From Pseudomonas bharatica CSV86 (GTDB lineage: Bacteria; Pseudomonadota; Gammaproteobacteria; Pseudomonadales; Pseudomonadaceae), in contig NZ_AMWJ02000002.1 of NCBI RefSeq assembly GCF_000319305.2, forward strand, positions 1,550,001 to 1,614,000: DNA of 64,000 nucleotides. Direction: 5' to 3'. The position numbers and the translations under genes are program-made. This document shows, one piece after another, positions 42,821 through 51,640 of this stretch (its first letter is position 1; the number at the start of each line of letters is the position of its first letter). The notes beneath the pieces are model-generated. The model was not told where the DNA came from and searched no databases. It saw only the letters and a list, made by a program, of their open reading frames with translations.

Positions 42821-43288
42821 TCAGCGCGTGCGAAGGGTTCCGGTATGCAGGTCGGCCCAGATATGCCCGTTGGCGTAGCTGAGGAACTGGACGTAGACGA
42901 TGTCGTTGCGCAGCAGGTCGAGGATCACCTGGTACTGCGCCGGCGCATAGTTGAGGGTCAGGGTGCGGGTTGTGCTGTCGTAGGCCGGTTTGCGCAGGCT
43001 CTTGCCCTCGCCGTCGAAGCTGATGACCACCTGGCTGATGCTGGCGCCCTGGTTCAGCGGCTTGCCCTTGAGGCGCATGGTCAGCGACGAGGTGATCGGC
43101 AACGGCTGCTGGCTGGACTGGCGCTGGTTGCCCACCACCACCGAATAGCTGGTGACCTGCAACAGTTGCTGGCTTTCCGGAGCATCCTGGCGTACGGCCA
43201 GTTCATCCGGCGGCAGGAATTGGCCATGCATCGGTGCAGCAGCAACAGGAAGAGCTAGGAACAGGAGAAGCGGGAGGATCGCACGCAT
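42821..43288 (-). CDS. exported hypothetical protein
   Basis: A 155-residue protein with a clear signal peptide (MRAILPLLLFLALPVAAA) and a mature part rich in beta strands. I do not recognise the family. ATG 43288 follows AAGGAG. Likely periplasmic. Lies downstream of wbuC on the same strand, beyond a terminator. Confidence 0.75.
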   Translation of the reverse strand: MRAILPLLLFLALPVAAAPMHGQFLPPDELAVRQDAPESQQLLQVTSYSVVVGNQRQSSQQPLPITSSLTMRLKGKPLNQGASISQVVISFDGEGKSLRKPAYDSTTRTLTLNYAPAQYQVILDLLRNDIVYVQFLSYANGHIWADLHTGTLRTR

Positions 43289-43327
43289 GACAGGCTCCTT
43301 GAAGGCGGCCTGGCACTCTAGCATGGC

Positions 43328-43351
43328 AAAAGGGCCCCGGCGGGGCCCTTG
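43328..43351 (-). terminator. Rho-independent terminator after wbuC
   Basis: AAGGGCCCCG and CGGGGCCCTT form a GC-rich stem, with TTTTGCC following on the minus strand. Only a few bases after the wbuC stop. Confidence 0.85.
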
Positions 43352-43355
43352 TGGG

Positions 43356-43829
43356 TCAATCGAACTGCGCAAGCATCCAGGCTTGATAGGCTGCCACTTC
43401 CGGCTCGCCTTCCCGCGGCGCCCAGGGCGCCATGTCGCCGTCGGCCACCGGACGATAAGGCCCGGCCTTGCACTCGAACATCACGCTGTCGCGTTCGAGC
43501 ACCACCAGGCCATGGAAAATCCCCGGCGGCAGGTCGACGCCCAGGCAGTTCCCACCCGGCTCCAGGATACGCTTGTCGATGACCGTGCCCGCCTCGTCGA
43601 AAATCAGCAGGCCCAGCTTGCCCTTGAGCACGATCAGGGTTTCCGCCTTGTCCAGCGCCTGGTGGCGATGTGGCGGGATGTAGGTTTCGGGCTGCAGGCC
43701 GACCGCCATCCGGTGGCACGGATCTTCCATTGCATGGAAATTATGGTGCTGACGTCCGCGTGGGCTCTGCCCGGCCTTCTGCGCGACATCGGCAAACAGC
43801 GTTTGATCGAGGAACTGGGTGTTGCTCAC
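43356..43829 (-). CDS. wbuC: WbuC family cupin-fold protein
   Basis: A 157-residue cupin-fold protein of the WbuC type. Central metal-binding-like motif PPHRHQALDKAETLIVLKGKLGLLIFDEAG and a late GIFHGLVV histidine. Function unknown, often near O-antigen or housekeeping genes. The GTG start at 43829 is preferred: the protein begins VSNTQFLDQ, AAAGGA precedes it, and it starts 4 bases after the hpt stop, so it is in an operon with hpt. Confidence 0.85.
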   Translation of the reverse strand: MSNTQFLDQTLFADVAQKAGQSPRGRQHHNFHAMEDPCHRMAVGLQPETYIPPHRHQALDKAETLIVLKGKLGLLIFDEAGTVIDKRILEPGGNCLGVDLPPGIFHGLVVLERDSVMFECKAGPYRPVADGDMAPWAPREGEPEVAAYQAWMLAQFD

Positions 43830-43833
43830 GGTT

Positions 43834-44391
43834 TCAGAGTCCTTTGACGGCATAGATGCCATTGGCGTTGCGCCAGTAGCCTTTGTAATCCATACCATAC
43901 CCGAAGACGTAGCGATCGACGCAGCTCAGCCCGGTGAAATCGGCCTTCAGGCCAGGGCTGGCCTTGCGCTCATGGTCCTTGTCGATCAATACCGCCGTAT
44001 AGACGTTGCGCGCCCCGGCATGGCGGCAGAAATCAAGAATCGCGCTGAGGGTATGACCTTCGTCGAGGATGTCGTCGATGATCAGCACGTCGCGGTCGAT
44101 GAACGAGACTTCCGGCTTGGCCTTCCAGAACAGGTCGCCGCCACTGGTCTGGTTGCGGTAGCGGGTGGCGTGCAGGTAGGAGGCTTCCAGCGGGAATTGC
44201 AGCTGGGTCAGCAGTTTGCCAGCGAAGATCAGGCCGCCATTCATCACGCAGAACACCACCGGATTGCTCTCGGCGAGCTTTTCGCTGATTTCCACGCCGA
44301 CGCGGACGATCGCCGCTTCGACTTCGGCTTCGCTGTGCAGGCAGTCGGCTTCCCGCATGACTTGGCGGATGTGCTCGAGATCAGCGGACAT
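43834..44391 (-). CDS. hpt: hypoxanthine-guanine phosphoribosyltransferase
   Basis: A 185-residue purine-salvage enzyme converting hypoxanthine or guanine plus PRPP to the nucleotide. PRPP-binding motif VLIIDDILDEGHTL and base-binding end DYKGYWRN are visible. ATG 44391 (MSADLEHIRQVM) is chosen; upstream extension is unlike the family. Followed by wbuC and divergent from upp. Confidence 0.95.
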   Translation of the reverse strand: MSADLEHIRQVMREADCLHSEAEVEAAIVRVGVEISEKLAESNPVVFCVMNGGLIFAGKLLTQLQFPLEASYLHATRYRNQTSGGDLFWKAKPEVSFIDRDVLIIDDILDEGHTLSAILDFCRHAGARNVYTAVLIDKDHERKASPGLKADFTGLSCVDRYVFGYGMDYKGYWRNANGIYAVKGL

Positions 44392-44556
44392 GAATGCTCT
44401 CCAGGTGGTCAGGTTTTGGAAAAGCGGGCAAAGGTACGCATCCACACGCACCAGATCAAGCATTTATGGACTAACGTCCTGTATGCCTATAGGAGCACGT
44501 GGACGAATAGATTAATCTAGCGCGGTTTTTTTGCCCGCATTCCGGAGCCCTCCCCT

Positions 44557-45195
44557 ATGCCCATCCGTGAGATCCGCCATCCGCTGATCCGCCACAAGCT
44601 CGGCCTGATGCGCCGCGCTGATATCAGCACCAAGAACTTTCGCGAACTCGCCCAGGAAGTCGGCGCGCTCCTGACCTACGAGGCCACCCAGGACCTGCCC
44701 CTGGAAAGCTATGAAATCGATGGCTGGTGCGGCAAGGTCCAGGCCGAGAAGATCGCCGGCAAGAAGATCACCGTGGTTCCGATCCTGCGCGCCGGCATCG
44801 GCATGCTCGACGGCGTGCTGAGCCTGATCCCGGGCGCCAAGGTCAGTGCCGTGGGCGTGGCACGCAACGAGGAAACCCTCGAAGCGCACACCTACCTGGA
44901 AAAACTCGCGCCGGAAATCGACCAGCGCCTGGCCCTGATCATCGACCCGATGCTGGCCACCGGCGGTTCCATGGTCGCCACCATCGACCTGCTCAAGCGC
45001 GCCGGCTGCAAGGACATCCGTGCGATGGTCCTGGTCGCGGCGCCGGAAGGCATCGCCGTGGTGGAAAAAGCCCACCCCGACGTACAACTCTTCACGGCTT
45101 CGATCGACCAGCGCCTGAACGAAGACGGCTACATCATTCCCGGCCTGGGCGACGCCGGCGACAAGATCTTCGGTACCAAGCAGAAGGACGCCTGA
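44557..45195 (+). CDS. upp: uracil phosphoribosyltransferase
   Basis: A 212-residue pyrimidine-salvage enzyme making UMP from uracil and PRPP. Key motifs: RAGIGMLDG, PRPP loop IIDPMLATGGSM, uracil-binding end GYIIPGLGDAGDKIFGT. It is followed 2 bases later by the uracil permease gene, a classic salvage operon. Confidence 0.97.
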   Translation: MPIREIRHPLIRHKLGLMRRADISTKNFRELAQEVGALLTYEATQDLPLESYEIDGWCGKVQAEKIAGKKITVVPILRAGIGMLDGVLSLIPGAKVSAVGVARNEETLEAHTYLEKLAPEIDQRLALIIDPMLATGGSMVATIDLLKRAGCKDIRAMVLVAAPEGIAVVEKAHPDVQLFTASIDQRLNEDGYIIPGLGDAGDKIFGTKQKDA

Positions 45196-45197
45196 GC

Positions 45198-46472
45198 ATG
45201 CAGGACGAGTTCAACGACCCGCTGTGGCGGCAGATCGTCTCGGGCGCGCAGATGCTCTTCGTGGCCTTCGGCGCCCTGGTGCTGATGCCGCTGATCACCG
45301 GCCTGGACCCGAACGTGGCACTGTTCACCGCAGGCCTGGGAACCATCCTGTTCCAGGTGGTGACCGGCCGTCAGGTCCCGGTGTTCCTCGCCTCCAGCTT
45401 CGCCTTCATTACCCCGATCATCCTCGCCAAGGGCCAGTTCGGCCTGGCCGAGACCATGGGCGGGGTGATGGCCGCCGGCTTCGTCTACACCTTCCTGGGC
45501 CTGGCGGTGAAGATCAAGGGCACCGGTTTCATCGACCGCCTGCTGCCGCCGGTGGTGATCGGCCCGGTGATCATCGCCATCGGCCTGGCCATGGCGCCGA
45601 TCGCGGCGAACATGGCCATGGGCAAGGCCGGTGACGGCAGCGTCCTGATGCCGTACAGCACGGCGATGATGATTTCCATGCCAGCGCTGCTGACCACCCT
45701 GATCGTCGCCGTGTTCGGCAAGGGCATCTTCCGCCTGGTGCCGATCATCGCCGGCGTGCTGGTGGGCTTCGCGCTGTCCTTCGCCTTTGGCGTGGTCGAT
45801 GTGGCCAGGATCGCCGCGGCGCCTTGGCTGGAACTGCCGAAGTTCACCGCCCCGGCGTTCAATTGGCAGGCCATCCTGTTCATCGTCCCGGTCGCCCTGG
45901 CTCCGGCGATCGAGCATATCGGCGGAGTGATCGCAGTGGGCAGCGTGACCGGTCGCGATTACCTGAAGACCCCGGGCCTGCATCGCACGCTGCTGGGCGA
46001 CGGCATCGCCACCACCACTGCCGGCCTGTTCGGCGGCCCGCCCAACACCACCTACGCCGAAGTCACCGGCGCGGTGATGCTGACCAAGAACTACAACCCG
46101 AAGATCATGACCTGGGCGGCGATCTTCGCCATCGTCCTGGCCTTCATCGGCAAGTTCGGTGCGCTGTTGCAAAGCATCCCGGTACCGGTGATGGGCGGGA
46201 TCCTCTGCCTGCTGTTCGGCTCCATCGCGGCGGTGGGCATGAATACCATGATCCGCCACAAGATCGACCTGAGCGAAGCACGCAACCTGGTGATCGTCTC
46301 GGTGACCCTGGTGTTCGGTATCGGCGGCGTGCTGGTCGGCAGCGGCGACGGCCCGGACGACTGGGGCCTGAAGGGCATCGCCCTGTGCGCCATCGTGGCC
46401 ATCGGCCTGAACCTGCTGCTGCCGGGCAACGATAGCTGGAAAAAGAAAGTGATGGACGATCACCTGCCGTGA
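45198..46472 (+). CDS. uraA: uracil permease
   Basis: A 424-residue inner-membrane transporter of the NCS2/NAT family with about 12-14 helices. The conserved middle and late helices carry EHIGGVIAVG and GGPPNTTYAEVTG. It imports uracil for Upp. Start ATG 45198, 2 bases after upp. Ends at a strong symmetric terminator. Confidence 0.95.
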   Translation: MQDEFNDPLWRQIVSGAQMLFVAFGALVLMPLITGLDPNVALFTAGLGTILFQVVTGRQVPVFLASSFAFITPIILAKGQFGLAETMGGVMAAGFVYTFLGLAVKIKGTGFIDRLLPPVVIGPVIIAIGLAMAPIAANMAMGKAGDGSVLMPYSTAMMISMPALLTTLIVAVFGKGIFRLVPIIAGVLVGFALSFAFGVVDVARIAAAPWLELPKFTAPAFNWQAILFIVPVALAPAIEHIGGVIAVGSVTGRDYLKTPGLHRTLLGDGIATTTAGLFGGPPNTTYAEVTGAVMLTKNYNPKIMTWAAIFAIVLAFIGKFGALLQSIPVPVMGGILCLLFGSIAAVGMNTMIRHKIDLSEARNLVIVSVTLVFGIGGVLVGSGDGPDDWGLKGIALCAIVAIGLNLLLPGNDSWKKKVMDDHLP

Positions 46473-46492
46473 TCCGGTTGATCCTCCGTTAA

Positions 46493-46530
46493 ACGAAGAA
46501 GGGGCTGCATATGCAGCCCCTTCTTCGTTT
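46493..46530. terminator. bidirectional Rho-independent terminator between uraA and hemH
   Basis: AACGAAGAAGGGGCTGCA and TGCAGCCCCTTCTTCGTT form an 18-bp perfect stem with a 2-base loop, placed between the convergent genes. Confidence 0.93.
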
Positions 46531-46534
46531 CAGG

Positions 46535-47548
46535 TCAGGCCCGCTCGCAGAGCGTGGTCAGGGCCTCGATCCATTGCGGATGGTCATTGAGGCACGGCAC
46601 CAGGGTAAGCTCCTCGCCGCCCGCCTCGATGAACTGCTCGCGGCCGCGGTCACCGATCTCCTCCAGGGTCTCGATGCAATCGGCGACGAAGGCCGGGCAC
46701 ATCACCAGCAGCTTCCTGGTTCCGCCCTTGGCTAGCTCATCAAGGCGCGTTTCGGTGTAAGGCTCGATCCACTTGGCCCTGCCCAGGCGCGACTGGAACG
46801 ATACCGACCATTTGCCGTCCGGCAGGCCCATCTGCCGGGCGAACGCCTCGGCGGTGCGCAAGCACTGGGCACGGTAACAGACGGCAAGGGTCTCGGCCGA
46901 GGCGTTGCGACAGCAGTCGGCATTCTGCAGGCAGTGATTGCCGGTAGGATCGACTTTTTTCAGATGCCGTTCCGGCAGGCCATGGAAACTCAGCAACAGG
47001 TGGTCGAACGCCTGTTGCAGGTACGGCCTGGCACTGGCGACCAGCGCATCGATGTACTCGGGCTGGTCATAGAACGGACGCAACTCGCGCATCTCCAGCG
47101 GCAGTTTCTGCTCGCGGATGGTGGCCCTGGCCTGCTCCACCACGGTCGTCACCGTGCTGTCGGCGAACTGCGGATAAAGCGGCGCCAGGGTCACCTTGCG
47201 CACGCCCTGGGCGGCAAGGCGATGCAGGACCGTCGGCAGCGCCGGCTCGCCGTAGCGCATGGCGATTTCAACCGGGCCATGACGCCAATGAGGACGCATC
47301 GCCTCCTGCAGGCGCCGGGTCAGCACCACCAACGGCGAACCCTCCGGCCACCAGATGGAGGCATAGGCGTGGGCCGACTGTTCCGGGCGCTTGATCAGGA
47401 TCAGCGACACCAGCAGACGCCGAACCGGCCACGGCAGGTCGATGACATACGGGTCCATCAGGAACTGGTTGAGATAACGGCGCACATCGGCGACGGAAGT
47501 GGACGCCGGTGAACCCAGGTTGACCAGCAGCAGAGCATGATCGGTCAT
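46535..47548 (-). CDS. hemH: ferrochelatase
   Basis: A 337-residue enzyme inserting iron into protoporphyrin IX, the last step of heme synthesis. Starts ALLLVNLGSPASTSVADVRRYL and contains LLLSFHGLPERHLKK with the catalytic His. Cysteine-rich CLQNADCC is a pseudomonad feature. Downstream of an SDR-epimerase gene, 12 bases away on the same strand. Confidence 0.96.
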   Translation of the reverse strand: MTDHALLLVNLGSPASTSVADVRRYLNQFLMDPYVIDLPWPVRRLLVSLILIKRPEQSAHAYASIWWPEGSPLVVLTRRLQEAMRPHWRHGPVEIAMRYGEPALPTVLHRLAAQGVRKVTLAPLYPQFADSTVTTVVEQARATIREQKLPLEMRELRPFYDQPEYIDALVASARPYLQQAFDHLLLSFHGLPERHLKKVDPTGNHCLQNADCCRNASAETLAVCYRAQCLRTAEAFARQMGLPDGKWSVSFQSRLGRAKWIEPYTETRLDELAKGGTRKLLVMCPAFVADCIETLEEIGDRGREQFIEAGGEELTLVPCLNDHPQWIEALTTLCERA

Positions 47549-47560
47549 GCAACATCCTTT

Positions 47561-48463
47561 TCAGAGGCGCGCAGACAAGTCGTCCAGCGCCGATTGCACA
47601 TCGTTGAAACGGAAGGTGAAACCCGCCGCCAGCGCCCGGACCGGCCGGGCCCGCTGGCCGCCGAGCAGCAGCGTGGACAACTCGCCCAGCCCGGCCTTGA
47701 GCACCAGCGCCGGCAACGGCATGAAGGCCGGACGATGCAGCGCCCGCCCCAGGCGCCGGGCGAACTCGCGATTGCGCACCGGCTCCGGAGCGCAGGCATT
47801 ATAAGGACCGCTGGCGTCCTCGTGCTGCAAGAGAAAATCGATCAGGGCGATTTCGTCGTCCATATGGATCCATGGCATCCATTGCCGACCATCACCGATA
47901 GGCCCGCCCAGCCCGAGCTTGAACGGCAGGCGCAGGCGCGACAAAAAGCCGCCCTCGGCGGACAGCACCAGCCCGGTCCTGAGCAATGCCACGCGAATGC
48001 CCAGGGCCTCGGCACGCAGGGCGGTTTCTTCCCAGGCGATGCACAATTGGCTGGCGAAGTCTTCCTTCACCGGTCGCGACGCTTCGGTCAGCTCGCGTTC
48101 GCCACCGTCGCCATACCAGCCCACCGCCGAGCCCGACAGCAGCACCGACGGTCGCTGCTGTCGCCGCTCGAGCCAGGTGAGCAGGTGCTCGGTCAGGGTG
48201 ATCCGGCTTCCCCACAGCTGTGCGCGCCGGGCCGCGGTCCAAGGGCGATCGGCAATCGGTGCACCGGCCAGGTTGACCACCGCATCCAGCGTCCCGTCGC
48301 CGTAGTCGGGTAATTGGCCAATGCCCCGAACTCCTGCGCCACAAAGCTTTCCAACCTCATCGGGGCGCCGGCTCCAGACGGTCAGGGTGTGCCCCTGATC
48401 CTGCCAATGACGACACAACCGCTGTCCAATAAGGCCTGTACCGCCGGTCAGCAATATATTCAT
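47561..48463 (-). CDS. TIGR01777 family SDR-type epimerase (YfcH-like)
   Basis: A 300-residue NAD(P)-binding protein with ILLTGGTGLIGQRL at the start, NLAGAPIAD, and late DUF1731-like end PALVLKAGLGELSTLLLGGQRARP. Substrate unknown. It is the first gene of the minus-strand unit and shares the control region 48464-48654 with the flavoprotein gene; the LitR-type operator (48577-48600) lies between. Confidence 0.9.
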   Translation of the reverse strand: MNILLTGGTGLIGQRLCRHWQDQGHTLTVWSRRPDEVGKLCGAGVRGIGQLPDYGDGTLDAVVNLAGAPIADRPWTAARRAQLWGSRITLTEHLLTWLERRQQRPSVLLSGSAVGWYGDGGERELTEASRPVKEDFASQLCIAWEETALRAEALGIRVALLRTGLVLSAEGGFLSRLRLPFKLGLGGPIGDGRQWMPWIHMDDEIALIDFLLQHEDASGPYNACAPEPVRNREFARRLGRALHRPAFMPLPALVLKAGLGELSTLLLGGQRARPVRALAAGFTFRFNDVQSALDDLSARL

Positions 48464-48576
48464 GGCCGTGTCCTCTCTGTGGCGTGGGCTGGTCTATTTT
48501 TAAGAGCAAGGCACTTTTTTGACCGTTCACTCTGGGATAAACATAGGCCAACCTGTTGTAACGAGCCGGTTAATCT

Positions 48577-48600
48577 TATACACAATGCCAGGGTTGTACA
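48577..48600. promoter_or_regulatory. LitR-type operator (TATACA-N12-TGTACA)
   Basis: TATACA (48577-48582) and TGTACA (48595-48600) are separated by 12 bases. This agrees with the consensus T(G/A)TACA-N12-TGTA(C/T)A I recall for P. putida class II LitR proteins. It lies between the divergent SDR and flavoprotein genes and overlaps a TATAAG -10-like box of the SDR gene; a TTGACA (48608-48613) toward the flavoprotein follows. Confidence 0.72.
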
Positions 48601-48654
48601 GGTTTTATTGACAGCGAGGCTGTCCGTACACATCACGGGTTCGAAGAGGCCATC

Positions 48655-49641
48655 ATGACTGTACCTATCGCCATCATCGGTGCCGGCATCGCCGGACTCT
48701 CCGCAGCGCAGGCATTGCAGAAGCAGGGGCTGGCCGTTCACCTGTTCGACAAGGGCCACGGCAGCGGCGGGCGCATGGCCAGCAAGCGCAGCGACGCCGG
48801 CGCGCTGGACCTCGGCGCGCAATACTTCACCGCGCGCGACCGGCGCTTCGTCGAGCAGGTCCAGCACTGGCAGGACAAGGGCTGGGTCGCCGAGTGGAAA
48901 CCGCAGCTGTACAACTATCGCGACGGCCAGTTGACCCCGTCCCCCGACGAACAGACGCGCTGGGTCGGCGTGCCGCGCATGAGTGCGATCACCCGTGGCC
49001 TGCTCAAGGATGTCACGGTGAACTTCAGTTGCCGTATCAGCGAAGTGTTTCGCGGCAAGCACTACTGGCACCTGCAGGACACCGACGGCTGCAGCCATGG
49101 CCCGTTCAGCCGGGTCATCGTTGCCGTTCCCGCCCCCCAGGCCACGCCGTTGCTGGCAGCCACGCCGAAACTCGCCGCTGTCGTGGCAGGCGTGCAGATG
49201 GAGCCGACCTGGGCCATCGCCCTCGGCTTCGACACGCCGCTCGATACGCCGATGCAAGGCTGCTTCGTCCAGGGTTGCGCCCTCGACTGGCTGGCGCGCA
49301 ACCGCAGCAAGCCGGGCCGCGACGAGCACCTCGACACCTGGGTCCTGCATGCCACTTCGAGCTGGAGCAAGCAGCACATCGACCTGCACAAGGAGGCCGT
49401 GATCGAGCAGTTGCTGGGCGACTTCGCCGAACTGGTCGGCTGCGCCGTGCCCGCCCCGAGCTTCACCCTGGCGCACCGCTGGCTGTACGCCCGTCCCGCC
49501 GGCAGCCATGAATGGGGCGTGCTGGCCGATGCCGACCAAGGCCTATATGCCTGCGGCGACTGGTGCCTGTCCGGTCGGGTCGAGGGGGCCTGGCTCAGCG
49601 GCCAGGAAGCGGCGCGTCGGCTGATTGAACACCTGGAATAA
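48655..49641 (+). CDS. FAD-dependent amine oxidase/renalase-like flavoprotein
   Basis: A 328-residue flavoprotein with FAD motif IAIIGAGIAGLSAAQAL at the N terminus, then DKGHGSGGRMASKR and LDLGAQYFTARD of the renalase-like family and a late CGDWCLSGRVEGAWLSG. Substrate unknown. Position inside a photolyase/LitR cluster suggests light-regulated expression. Confidence 0.88.
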   Translation: MTVPIAIIGAGIAGLSAAQALQKQGLAVHLFDKGHGSGGRMASKRSDAGALDLGAQYFTARDRRFVEQVQHWQDKGWVAEWKPQLYNYRDGQLTPSPDEQTRWVGVPRMSAITRGLLKDVTVNFSCRISEVFRGKHYWHLQDTDGCSHGPFSRVIVAVPAPQATPLLAATPKLAAVVAGVQMEPTWAIALGFDTPLDTPMQGCFVQGCALDWLARNRSKPGRDEHLDTWVLHATSSWSKQHIDLHKEAVIEQLLGDFAELVGCAVPAPSFTLAHRWLYARPAGSHEWGVLADADQGLYACGDWCLSGRVEGAWLSGQEAARRLIEHLE

Positions 49642-49673
49642 ACCCTGCGGGCATTGCGACCTCTACAGGGATA

Positions 49674-49701
49674 TTGACTTGTACAACCTTGGGCCTATGC
49701 T
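49674..49701 (+). promoter_or_regulatory. promoter of the ybgA-litR-phrB-SDR operon
   Basis: TTGACT (49674-49679), 16 bases, then TATGCT (49696-49701). A lone TTGTACAA (49679-49686) falls between the boxes, and the two-part operator lies just downstream. Confidence 0.6.
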
Positions 49702-49711
49702 AGGCGTAAGT

Positions 49712-49735
49712 TGTACATATTTTTATCTTTGTACA
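49712..49735. promoter_or_regulatory. LitR-type operator (TGTACA-N12-TGTACA)
   Basis: Two perfect TGTACA boxes at 49712-49717 and 49730-49735 with 12 bases between. It lies just past the probable transcription start, where binding would repress the operon. Confidence 0.78.
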
Positions 49736-49752
49736 AGAAAGGTTGTCGTCGC

Positions 49753-50709
49753 ATGTCCCACATCAAGCCAAAAATAGCCCTCAGCGCCTGCCTTGCCGGG
49801 GCAGAAGTCCGCTTTAACGGTGGCCACAAGCAGTCCCGTTTGTGTACCGATGTGCTGGCCGAGCACTTCGAGCTGCTGCCCGTCTGTCCGGAAGTGGCCA
49901 TTGGCCTTGGTACGCCACGCGCGGCGATCCATCTCAGCGGTGACCCGGAAAATCCCCGGGCCGTTGGCAGCCGTGATCCATCCCTGGACGTTTCCGACGC
50001 GCTGCGCGCCTACGCCGAGCAAACCGCAGCGGAACTGGACGACATCTGCGGCTACATCTTCATGCAGAAATCTCCGTCCTGCGGCCTGGAGCGCATCAAG
50101 GTCTACCAGGCCAACGGCTATCCGGCACGGCAGCTCTCCAGCGGCCTCTACGCCGCCCGCTTCCGCGAACTGCGCCCCGACCTGCCACTGGAAGAAGAAG
50201 GCCGCCTGCACGACCCGGTGCTGCGGGAAAACTTCATTACCCGGGTACTGGCCTATGCCGACTGGCAGCGTTTGCGCAGCGAGGGGCTGAGCAGGCATGC
50301 ACTGATCGCCTTCCACTCGCGCTACAAGTACCAGTTGATGGCGCACAACCCCGAACAATACAAGGTACTCGGCAAGCTGCTCGGCAGCATGACGCGCCAG
50401 GACGATCCCGAGGAACTGGGCACGCGCTATTTCAGCCAGTTGATGAGCGCCCTGTCGCGCTGTGCCAGCCGTGGCACCCATGGCAACGTGCTGATGCACC
50501 TGAGCGGCTATCTGCGGGACTTCCTCGGGCCACAGGACAAACAGGAAATCCGCCGCCTGATCGATCAGTACATGGCCGGCGTGGTACCGCTGGTAGTGCC
50601 GATGACCCTGCTCAAGCATCATCTGCGACATCACCCCGATCCCTACCTGCTGGCCCAGGTCTACCTGCAACCGCATCCGGAAAACCTGAGCCTGCGCAAT
50701 GCCATCTGA
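49753..50709 (+). CDS. DUF523 and DUF1722 (YbgA) domain protein
   Basis: A 318-residue two-domain protein. The N-terminal DUF523 domain (about 5-150) has cysteine-containing blocks LSACLAGAEVRFNG and MQKSPSCGLERIKVY; the C-terminal YbgA/DUF1722 domain (about 190-305) has KYQLMAHNPEQYKVLG. Often next to photolyase genes, suggesting a role in light or DNA-damage stress. ATG 49753 is chosen for its GAAAGG and the conserved start. First gene of the photolyase operon. Confidence 0.9.
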   Translation: MSHIKPKIALSACLAGAEVRFNGGHKQSRLCTDVLAEHFELLPVCPEVAIGLGTPRAAIHLSGDPENPRAVGSRDPSLDVSDALRAYAEQTAAELDDICGYIFMQKSPSCGLERIKVYQANGYPARQLSSGLYAARFRELRPDLPLEEEGRLHDPVLRENFITRVLAYADWQRLRSEGLSRHALIAFHSRYKYQLMAHNPEQYKVLGKLLGSMTRQDDPEELGTRYFSQLMSALSRCASRGTHGNVLMHLSGYLRDFLGPQDKQEIRRLIDQYMAGVVPLVVPMTLLKHHLRHHPDPYLLAQVYLQPHPENLSLRNAI

Positions 50710-51640
50710 TCAACTGCTGCCAATCCGCGAAATCGCCCGCCTCACCGGGGTCAACCCAGTCACCCTGCGCGCCTGGGAACGACGTTATGGCCTGGTGGTG
50801 CCACAGCGCACCAGCAAGGGCCATCGCTTGTATAGCAGCGACCAGGTACAGCGGATACAGGCCATCGTGTCCTGGCTCAACCGCGGTGTCGCGGTCAGCC
50901 AGGTCCTGCCGTTGCTGGACGCCGATCCGCCACCGGCAGGGCGCAATACGGGAGATGACTGGTCCGTGCTGTCGGCACACCTGAGCAACTGCATCGCCCA
51001 CCTTGGCGAACGTCAGCTCGACCAGCAGTTCAACCAGGCCATGGCGCTGTATCCGGCGGCCACCCTGTGCGAACAACTGCTGCTGCCGTTGCTGGACCAA
51101 CTGGAAGTGCGCTGGCAGGTTCACCCTTGTGCCCAGGTGGAACGGGCATTTTTCTACAGTTGGCTGCGCAGCAAGCTGGGCTTGCGGGTCTACCACAACA
51201 ACCGCCAGCTCAACGGTGTGCCGGTGCTTCTGCTCAGCACCGGCAACCTGGCCATCGATCCGCACCTGTGGCTGTGCGCCTGGCTGGTCAGCGATGCTGG
51301 CTGCCCAGTGGAGGTCTTCGATCTCCCGCTGCATGGGCGCGACCTGGCCATGGCAGCAGAACGTCTCGGCGCCGGGGCATTGCTGCTCAGCGTCAATACC
51401 GTTGCGGACTGCGAGCAACTGCGTCGCGACCTGAACCCGCTCGAGGTGCCGAAACTCCTGTTCGGCGCTGCTGTCATCCTTCATAAGCAAGCATTGGGCG
51501 ACGACCCAGGCTGGCATTTGCTCGATACGCCATTGGCGGCACAGCGTTGCCTGCACGGCCTGGGAGCGCTTGCTGCCCCTATCTCCACGGAAACCCTGAA
51601 TGCAACTGATCTGGCTGCGCAACGACCTGCGAATCCATGA
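50699..51640 (+). CDS. LitR/CarH-like MerR regulator, likely class II (light response)
   Basis: A 313-residue regulator with a MerR helix-turn-helix at the N terminus (LPIREIARLTGVNPVTLRAWERRYGL) and a cobalamin-binding-like C-terminal part (about 90-300). The W-x9-EH cofactor signature reads W-x8-ER and the E/D-x-H-x-x-G motif reads DPHLWL, so adenosylcobalamin binding is doubtful; this agrees with class II LitR proteins that use a flavin partner. Overlaps the previous gene by 11 bases and phrB by 41. It probably binds the TGTACA operators at 48577 and 49712. Confidence 0.85.
   Translation: MPSDQLLPIREIARLTGVNPVTLRAWERRYGLVVPQRTSKGHRLYSSDQVQRIQAIVSWLNRGVAVSQVLPLLDADPPPAGRNTGDDWSVLSAHLSNCIAHLGERQLDQQFNQAMALYPAATLCEQLLLPLLDQLEVRWQVHPCAQVERAFFYSWLRSKLGLRVYHNNRQLNGVPVLLLSTGNLAIDPHLWLCAWLVSDAGCPVEVFDLPLHGRDLAMAAERLGAGALLLSVNTVADCEQLRRDLNPLEVPKLLFGAAVILHKQALGDDPGWHLLDTPLAAQRCLHGLGALAAPISTETLNATDLAAQRPANP

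Noticed and set aside
48655..49641. Naming the flavoprotein as a specific amine oxidase
   Set aside because: Motifs support only a renalase-like FAD protein; the substrate cannot be read from sequence.
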